A DNA stretch of 64,000 nucleotides from an uncultured Gammaproteobacteria bacterium (GTDB lineage: Bacteria; Pseudomonadota; Gammaproteobacteria; Pseudomonadales; Pseudohongiellaceae): assembly GCA_913060975.1 (NCBI GenBank), contig CAJXVC010000002.1, positions 186,001 to 250,000 on the forward strand, given 5' to 3'. Below, one piece after another: positions 58,283 to 64,000 of this stretch. Position 1 is the stretch's first letter. Each line of letters opens with the position of its first letter. The translations under genes and the position numbers were made by a program. The notes under the pieces were generated by a model. That model made no database searches. It had not been told where the DNA came from and saw nothing but the letters and a program-made list of their open reading frames with translations.

Positions 58283-59011
58283 ATGGAGACTCGAGTCGCA
58301 CTGCAACCCGCATACGTATTGCATACCCGCCCCTTTCAGAACAGCAGCCTCCTGATTGACTTTTTTACCTACGACTATGGCCGCGTTCGTGCCATCGCCA
58401 GAGGTGCCCGGCGCGAAAAATCCCGCTATCGCTCCCTGCTACAACTGTTTCAACCTTTGCTGTTGTCCTTTAGTGGGCGCGGTGAGGTAAAAACAGTCAG
58501 TGGTGTGGAAACCGGCATGGCGGCAATCTCCTTGCACAATGAGCGTTTATTCAGCGGGCTGTATCTGAATGAGTTGCTGACGCGATTGCTCCAGGATCAC
58601 GAAGAACACACGCAATTGTACAAACACTATCAGCAAGCGTTGCTGGCGCTGCAGGGGACAGATTCCATGCAGATGATTCTGCGCCGTTTTGAAATGAACC
58701 TGCTCGGCGAACTCGGTTACGGTATTAATTTGCAGGAAGAGATTGGTAGCCATGCCCCCATCGAGCCGGAGCAGTTGTACCGCTTTAACCCGGATATCGG
58801 GTTTGAGCGCTGGGAAGACGATGCTGACTCCGATAATCGCCTGTTCCGTGGTAGTCACCTGATCGATCTGCGCAACCTGCAGTGGTCAGACAGTGAGTCG
58901 GCGCAGTCTGCCAAGCGCCTGCTGCGGCTTGCGTTGGCCACCCACCTTGGCGATAAACCCCTGGCTAGCCGAAGTCTGTTTGCCTCGCGTGCGAAGCCTC
59001 GCAACTCCTGA
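58283..59011 (+). CDS. recO: DNA repair protein RecO
   Basis: 242 aa from ATG 58283, the same length as E. coli RecO; the longer frame from 58232 overlaps era and is unlikely. ALQPAYVLHTRPFQNSSLLI starts the OB-fold domain that binds single-stranded DNA; the helical C-terminal half carries LNEQEEIG-type sequence LQEEIGSHAPIEPEQLYRF without the four zinc Cys of other RecO proteins. It loads RecA with RecR. Last gene of the lepA-recO block; pdxJ, which often follows, is not here. Confidence 0.93.
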   Translation: METRVALQPAYVLHTRPFQNSSLLIDFFTYDYGRVRAIARGARREKSRYRSLLQLFQPLLLSFSGRGEVKTVSGVETGMAAISLHNERLFSGLYLNELLTRLLQDHEEHTQLYKHYQQALLALQGTDSMQMILRRFEMNLLGELGYGINLQEEIGSHAPIEPEQLYRFNPDIGFERWEDDADSDNRLFRGSHLIDLRNLQWSDSESAQSAKRLLRLALATHLGDKPLASRSLFASRAKPRNS

Positions 59012-59092
59012 TCGCTGGCTTTATCCACTGCGCTAATCTGTGTAGAATTCAGCGCTCCTACAAGCTCTCCAGCCAGTCTTGGCGCCACATCT

Positions 59093-59989
59093 ATGTCATA
59101 TGCAACTATCGCCAGCCTGATCGGTAATACCCCGTTAGTGCAATTACAGCGCCTTCCTGGCAAGTCCAGCAATACCATTTTGCTGAAACTGGAAGGTGAT
59201 AACCCGGCCGGTTCTGTCAAAGACCGCCCCGCCTTCAATATGATTCTGCAAGCCGAGTTGCGTGGTGATATTGCACCGGGTGATAACCTGATTGAGGCAA
59301 CCAGCGGTAATACCGGTATCGCACTGGCGATGGTCGCTGCTGTCAAAGGTTACGGTATGACCCTGATTATGCCGGATAATCTCAGCGACGAGCGCAAGGC
59401 CTCCATGCTGGCCTACGGTGCGCGACTTATTCTTGTCAGTGAAGAGCAGGGCATGGAAGGTGCCCGTGATCTGGCGCAACGGATGGCCGCAGCTGGCGAA
59501 GGCATAGTACTCGATCAGTTTGCCAATCAGGACAATCCCAGCGCGCACTACATGCACACCGGGCCGGAAATTTGGCGCGATACCAAAGGCAAGGTCACTC
59601 ATTTTATCAGTTCAATGGGGACTACAGGGACAATCATGGGTGTGTCGCGCTATTTGAAAGAACAAAACAGCGCCATTGAAATTATCGGATTACAGCCGAA
59701 GGATGGATCCAAAATTCCGGGCATTCGCCGCTGGCCACAAGAATACCTGCCCAGGATTTTTGATCGAGAGCGTATTGATCGCATTGTTGATGTCGCACAA
59801 CAAGATGCCGAAGACACTATGCGAGCGCTGGCCCGGGAAGAAGGAATTTTCTGTGGTGTGTCATCCGGTGGTTCGGTGTTTGCCGCGCTGCAACTCAACA
59901 AAGAAGTCAATAACGCCACGATAGTTGCCATTATTTGTGATCGTGGTGACCGCTATCTCTCTACTGGTGTCTTTCATGCGGATGCATGA
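59093..59989 (+). CDS. cysM: Cysteine synthase B
   Basis: 298 aa PLP enzyme that makes cysteine or S-sulfocysteine from O-acetylserine. IASLIGNTPLVQLQRLPGKS, KLEGDNPAGSVKDRPAFNMI (Schiff-base Lys) and EATSGNTGIALAMVAAVKGY form the substrate and PLP sites; FISSMGTTGTIMGVSRYL supplies the phosphate grip. Features near the active site (GLQPKDGSKIPGIRRWPQEY) point to the CysM subtype. Next to rlmD, as in Pseudomonas. Confidence 0.94.
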   Translation: MSYATIASLIGNTPLVQLQRLPGKSSNTILLKLEGDNPAGSVKDRPAFNMILQAELRGDIAPGDNLIEATSGNTGIALAMVAAVKGYGMTLIMPDNLSDERKASMLAYGARLILVSEEQGMEGARDLAQRMAAAGEGIVLDQFANQDNPSAHYMHTGPEIWRDTKGKVTHFISSMGTTGTIMGVSRYLKEQNSAIEIIGLQPKDGSKIPGIRRWPQEYLPRIFDRERIDRIVDVAQQDAEDTMRALAREEGIFCGVSSGGSVFAALQLNKEVNNATIVAIICDRGDRYLSTGVFHADA

Positions 59990-60061
59990 GATGAGACGTA
60001 TCGTAGTCCACGCTAGCCATGTCATTCATCGTCAGATGAATTTACATGTAACCGGTTTGCA

Positions 60062-61435
60062 ATGCCCATGAGTCGAAGAAGAAGTCGCCGCCAGCGTGTG
60101 CCTGCTGAGCCTGTTGCCCTTGATATAACTGCACTTAGTCATGAAGGCCGCGGCGTAGCCCATGTGGACGGTAAAGTGTGTTTCGTTGATGGAGCACTGC
60201 CCGAAGAATCGGTGCAGGCGCAGTATGTGCGTCGGCGCAGTCAATTGGATGAATTGCGCGTGGTCAGTGTCGCCAGCAATAATCCGGCTCGCGTCAGTCC
60301 GCCTTGCGAATACTCTGACGTCTGCGGTGGCTGTTCACTGCAACACTTCGATACTGATGCGCAACTGGCCTTCAAGGAAAGCGTGCTGCTGGAATTACTG
60401 GCCAATAGTACAGGCTTGAGTGCAGATCAGTTTACGGTTTTGCCGCGTTTGCATGGACCAACGCAACACTATCGCCGCAAGGCGCGCCTGGCTGTGCGCG
60501 TCGTGACCAAGAAAGGCGGAGCGCTGGTCGGATTTCGGGAAAAATACAGCAGCTTCATCACTGACATGCACAATTGTCAGGTATTGGTGAAAGAAGTCGC
60601 AGAATTGATCGATCCATTGCGTGAACTCATCTCGGCATTACCAACGCGTTATGAAATCCCCCAGATCGAAGTCGCTGTCGGCGAACGCGAAGCGAATTCT
60701 GACGCACTGCAGGTGGCCCTGATTGTGCGGCATTTGAGCCCATTACAGGCCGACGATCTACTAGCCTTGCGAGAATTCGCGGGCAAATATGATCTCGCGC
60801 TCTATCTGCAACCGAAAGGGCTGGATACGGTGCACAAGATCTATCCTGACGATAAGCAGGATTTGCTTGAGTACTATCTGCCGGAGGCGGGCTTGCAACT
60901 CCAGTTTCATCCGATGGACTTTACGCAGATCAATGGAGCTATTAATCGTAAGATCATCGCCAAGGCGCTGGAGTTGCTGGAATTGGATTCCAGTGATTCG
61001 GTGCTCGACCTGTTTTGTGGCTTAGGCAATTTCACGCTGCCGATAGCTAATCAGGCAGGCTCTGTTCTTGGCGTTGAAGGCAGTGAGCAGATGGTACAGC
61101 GGGGCAAAGCCAACGCTGAGCTGAATGGCATGCAAAATGTTGAATTTGCGGCCGCCGATCTGACTAAACCTTTGCAAGAACAACCGTGGCTGCCGGGCAA
61201 GGTCAACAAAGTATTGTTGGATCCACCGCGTTCCGGTGCGCTGGAAATAGTCGAACAGATTGCCTTGCTTGAACCAGAACGTATTGTCTATGTGTCCTGT
61301 AACCCAGCGACATTGGCCAGAGATACGCAATGCTTGTTGGAGCGTGGGTACAAATTGAAATCTGCCGGGGTAATGGATATGTTCCCTCACACTACTCATG
61401 TCGAGTCCATGGCACTCTTCGTTCGTAATCATTAA
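60062..61435 (+). CDS. rlmD: 23S rRNA (uracil-1939-C5)-methyltransferase RlmD
   Basis: 457 aa; ATG 60068 is an alternative start. TRAM domain near the N-terminus (DITALSHEGRGVAHVDGKVC), 4Fe-4S ligands around CEYSDVCGGCSLQH and a later Cys, then the SAM domain with LDLFCGLGNFTLP and the RNA methyltransferase motif VSCNPATLARD, with the catalytic Cys. It methylates U1939 of 23S rRNA. relA, which often separates it from mazG, is missing. Confidence 0.95.
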   Translation: MPMSRRRSRRQRVPAEPVALDITALSHEGRGVAHVDGKVCFVDGALPEESVQAQYVRRRSQLDELRVVSVASNNPARVSPPCEYSDVCGGCSLQHFDTDAQLAFKESVLLELLANSTGLSADQFTVLPRLHGPTQHYRRKARLAVRVVTKKGGALVGFREKYSSFITDMHNCQVLVKEVAELIDPLRELISALPTRYEIPQIEVAVGEREANSDALQVALIVRHLSPLQADDLLALREFAGKYDLALYLQPKGLDTVHKIYPDDKQDLLEYYLPEAGLQLQFHPMDFTQINGAINRKIIAKALELLELDSSDSVLDLFCGLGNFTLPIANQAGSVLGVEGSEQMVQRGKANAELNGMQNVEFAAADLTKPLQEQPWLPGKVNKVLLDPPRSGALEIVEQIALLEPERIVYVSCNPATLARDTQCLLERGYKLKSAGVMDMFPHTTHVESMALFVRNH

Positions 61436-61457
61436 TCAGTCTTATTGGAGTTATTCC

Positions 61458-62315
61458 GTGGCAACGGAACCCTTTGCAGCACAAACCGCGATCAATCAGT
61501 TAAGGAGCTTGATGACTATGCTCCGTGACGGCGATTTTGGTTGCCCCTGGGATCTGAAGCAGACCATTGCGTCGCTTGCACCTTATACGCTGGAAGAAAC
61601 CTATGAGGTTATCGATGCGATTGAGAAGCAGGATATGGTCGAATTGGAGGATGAACTCGGAGATTTACTGTTCCAGGTGATTTTTTATGCGCAGATTGCC
61701 TCGGAAGAAGGGGCATTTGACTTCGATGATGTTGCAAGAGCGATTACCCGCAAACTGATCAGGCGGCATCCCCATGTTTTTCCCGATGGCGATGTCGATC
61801 AATTCGGACAGCGCCCGGATATCTCGGCAGATCAGGTGTTAGTCAACTGGGAGGCGATCAAGGCCGAAGAGCGTGCCGAAAAGCGCCAGCGCGGTGGACA
61901 AAATAACGATACTGCGCCTGAAAGTGTTCTGGATGATGTGCCCAAGGCTTTGCCCGCCATGGAGCGAGCGAGAAAACTGCAAAAACGCGCTGCCAATCAT
62001 GGCTTTGATTGGGATAACATCCAGCCTGTTCTGGCAAAGCTAAAAGAAGAGATTGCGGAATTTGAAGCGGCACACGCTGCAGGCGACATTGCCGCCCGAG
62101 AGAACGAATTTGGCGATATACTCTTCGCCGCCGTTAATTTGGCGCGACATTGCCAGATTGAACCAGAAATAGCGCTTCGGGGCACTAATAGCCGCTTTGC
62201 AGCGCGCTTTAGATGGATAGAAGCAGCGTTACGCGGGCAACAACGCAGCTTGGCCGATGCCGATCTTACAGAATTGGACGCGCTCTGGGAGCAGGCCAAG
62301 GAAGCAGGGTTATGA
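61458..62315 (+). CDS. mazG: Nucleoside triphosphate pyrophosphohydrolase MazG
   Basis: 285 aa from GTG 61458 with GGAG eight bases upstream. Two MazG domains: residues 12-110 (LRSLMTMLRDGDFGCPWDLK, EETYEVIDAIE, ELGDLLFQVIFYAQ) and 160-270 (LKEEIAEFEAA, NEFGDILFAAVNLAR), both with the EExxE-type metal site. It hydrolyses unwanted NTPs; in E. coli it limits ppGpp by lowering its supply. The stretch between rlmD and mazG is only 22 bases, so relA is absent here. Confidence 0.95.
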   Translation: MATEPFAAQTAINQLRSLMTMLRDGDFGCPWDLKQTIASLAPYTLEETYEVIDAIEKQDMVELEDELGDLLFQVIFYAQIASEEGAFDFDDVARAITRKLIRRHPHVFPDGDVDQFGQRPDISADQVLVNWEAIKAEERAEKRQRGGQNNDTAPESVLDDVPKALPAMERARKLQKRAANHGFDWDNIQPVLAKLKEEIAEFEAAHAAGDIAARENEFGDILFAAVNLARHCQIEPEIALRGTNSRFAARFRWIEAALRGQQRSLADADLTELDALWEQAKEAGL

Positions 62316-62343
62316 AATCAAGAATTCACAGACGATGGAGTAA

Positions 62344-63000
<657 letters not shown>

Positions 63001-63017
63001 ATAACTGACCTCTTAAG

Positions 63018-63049
63018 AAAAAAGCCCGAATCATTTCGGGCTTTTTTTT
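63018..63049 (+). terminator. Terminator after adk
   Basis: AAGCCCGAA and TTCGGGCTT form a 9-bp stem around TCAT, flanked by A on the left and eight T on the right. Classical Rho-independent terminator; also works from the opposite strand. Confidence 0.93.
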
Positions 63050-63417
63050 GTCTGAAATACGTTGAGCCAGAGTGAATTGCATCAGTTAATTGAACAAAAA
63101 TGCAGCAATAAGGCGCCGGTGGGGAGAAAAGAAACACATTTGGCAAACTAATTGCTGCGCTTATGGATCTATTATTCAGTTAAGCAGATCAAGAGCAGGG
63201 TTCTTTTTCTTAAAGTTTTTTACGTAGCTAGCGAAATATGTGATTGATACCATCTTGAAGTGGGTATCATGTATGTATTATTGAAAGGGATTTTTACAAA
63301 CCAGTACTGTATTCCATAAACTGTGCGCCAGATAATTTTTGTGATATGTTGCCGGCAAGCAGTGGATACACAGTTGGTCTTAAGCGGGCACGAACATTAC
63401 CTAGGAGAGATACTAGT
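63050..63417. other. Leader region of the histone-like gene with an inverted repeat
   Basis: No gene. AT-rich. TGATACC and GGTATCA form a 7-bp inverted repeat at 63245-63269 with an 11-base spacer, about 150 bases before the histone-like start. It is a candidate operator or hairpin in the leader. A strong AGGAGAG ribosome site follows at 63403. Confidence 0.45.
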
Positions 63418-64000
63418 ATGGCTAAAGTTAAGGCAAAGAAAAAAACATCTGCAAAGAAGAAGTCGACGGTTAAGAAAGTAACTAGTCCGGCTTTGACTAA
63501 AGCAAAAGCAACAGTTGCTAAATTGGAGAAAGAATCCAAGGCAGCACAAAAGAAAGTAGCCGCAGCGAAGAAGAAAGCTGTAGCAGCGAAGAAGAAAGCA
63601 GCCAAGACCAAAACTGCTGCTACCAAGAAAGCGGCAAGTTCTGCGCAAAATGCAGCCAAGAAAGCGGCCGCTAAAGCAGCAGCAACAAATGCCAAGATAA
63701 GAACAGCCAAGGCCAAGGCCAAAGCGGCTGAAGCTGTAGCCAAGGCAAAAGCCAAGAAAGCTGCTGATGCCAAGAAGTATGAAGACGATCTGGATAAGGC
63801 AGTAAAAGCATTTACCGCTAATTGGAAGAAGAAGCGCGCCAAGGCTGATGCAGCAAAAGCAGCAAAGCAGGCTCGTAAAGATGCACTGAAAGCCAGGATT
63901 GCTGCCAAAAAAGCGGCCAAGAAGGAAAAAGCCGCTGCCAAGAAAGCAGCAGCCAAGGCCAAGGCAGCAGCACGTAAAGCTGCCAAGAAGAAGCCTGCCA
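63418..64000 (+). CDS. Lys/Ala-rich histone H1-like (AlgP-type) DNA-binding protein, 5' part
   Basis: 194 codons from ATG 63418 (AGGAGAG upstream) and open to the end of the window. The protein begins MAKVKAKKKTSAKKKSTVKK and is almost entirely Lys, Ala, Thr and Ser with repeating AAKK and AKAK units; a short central part, KYEDDLDKAVKAFTANWKKK, has a predicted coiled or helical patch. The composition and repeats match AlgP of Pseudomonas and other bacterial histone H1-like proteins, which bind DNA and compact or organise it. The downstream end and repeat number are not visible. Reverse-strand frames here are shadows of the repeats. Confidence 0.82.
   Translation, partial: MAKVKAKKKTSAKKKSTVKKVTSPALTKAKATVAKLEKESKAAQKKVAAAKKKAVAAKKKAAKTKTAATKKAASSAQNAAKKAAAKAAATNAKIRTAKAKAKAAEAVAKAKAKKAADAKKYEDDLDKAVKAFTANWKKKRAKADAAKAAKQARKDALKARIAAKKAAKKEKAAAKKAAAKAKAAARKAAKKKPA

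Noticed and set aside
63294..63986. 230-aa reverse frame opposite the histone-like gene
   Set aside because: Antisense of AAG/GCC repeats gives Leu/Ala/Phe-rich nonsense; the forward frame has a ribosome site and AlgP-like composition.

Overview
This is a chromosomal stretch of a gammaproteobacterium with moderate GC content. The placement rests on gene orders shared with Pseudomonas-like and Cellvibrio-like lineages: ispB / rplU-rpmA-obg-proB; ygfZ / sdhE-cptA with nadB facing rpoE; rpoE-rseA-degP(mucD)-lepA-lepB-(DUF4845)-rnc-era-recO; cysM-rlmD-mazG; suhB divergent from trmJ; and an AlgP-like Lys/Ala-rich protein at the right edge. No phage, insertion sequence, CRISPR array or integrase was seen. 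A species name cannot be given from the sequence alone.

Layout. 1-4 kb: the 3' part of a dihydrolipoyl dehydrogenase-like gene, then a reverse-strand group of CoA transferase, secreted carboxymuconolactone decarboxylase-like protein and AraC regulator. 4-12.3 kb: a tiny DnaJ-type zinc-hairpin protein, an exported methyltransferase, ETF-ubiquinone oxidoreductase, and a three-gene exported cluster (degenerate metallopeptidase with TPRs, unknown protein, transglutaminase-like TPR lipoprotein). 12.3-17.6 kb: YSC84-type lipoprotein, ispB, ribosomal proteins L21, L27 and S20, obg and proB. 17.8-23 kb: murJ, two uncharacterised genes, efpL, DAHP synthase and a universal stress protein. 23-28 kb: aspartate aminotransferase and a one-carbon/formaldehyde group (folD, gloA, frmA, purU). 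28-36 kb: TSUP permease, TetR regulator, acyltransferase, nitroreductase, an orphan B12-type radical SAM enzyme, a MATE pump, and a SuhB-like protein divergent from trmJ. 36.7-45.4 kb: an AAA+ membrane protein with a long disordered linker, ygiQ, a YdgA-like protein, an Fe-S-type regulator with a clear operator facing a VOC gene, an elaA-type acetyltransferase with a small coupled gene, and tRNA-Arg(CCT). 45.9-64 kb: ygfZ, sdhE-cptA, nadB, the sigma-E regulon core, the lepA-lepB-rnc-era-recO translation and repair operon, cysM, rlmD, mazG, adk and the histone-like gene.

How the genes fit together. Much of the window is housekeeping: translation (L21, L27, S20, Obg, EfpL, LepA, RNase III, Era, TrmJ, RlmD), envelope stress (RpoE, RseA, DegP-type protease), envelope building (MurJ, LepB), cofactor and isoprenoid supply (NadB, IspB) and flavoprotein or Fe-S support (SdhE, YgfZ, ETF-QO). 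The less ordinary parts are the SuhB homologue that has lost its phosphatase metal ligands, the paired palindromic operator at 43.1-43.2 kb, the exported 7.9-12.3 kb cluster, the AAA+/NTF2-like fusion at 36.7-38.8 kb, a strong hairpin that contains the CCA end of the tRNA, and two gaps in otherwise conserved gene orders (no rseB beside rseA, no relA between rlmD and mazG).
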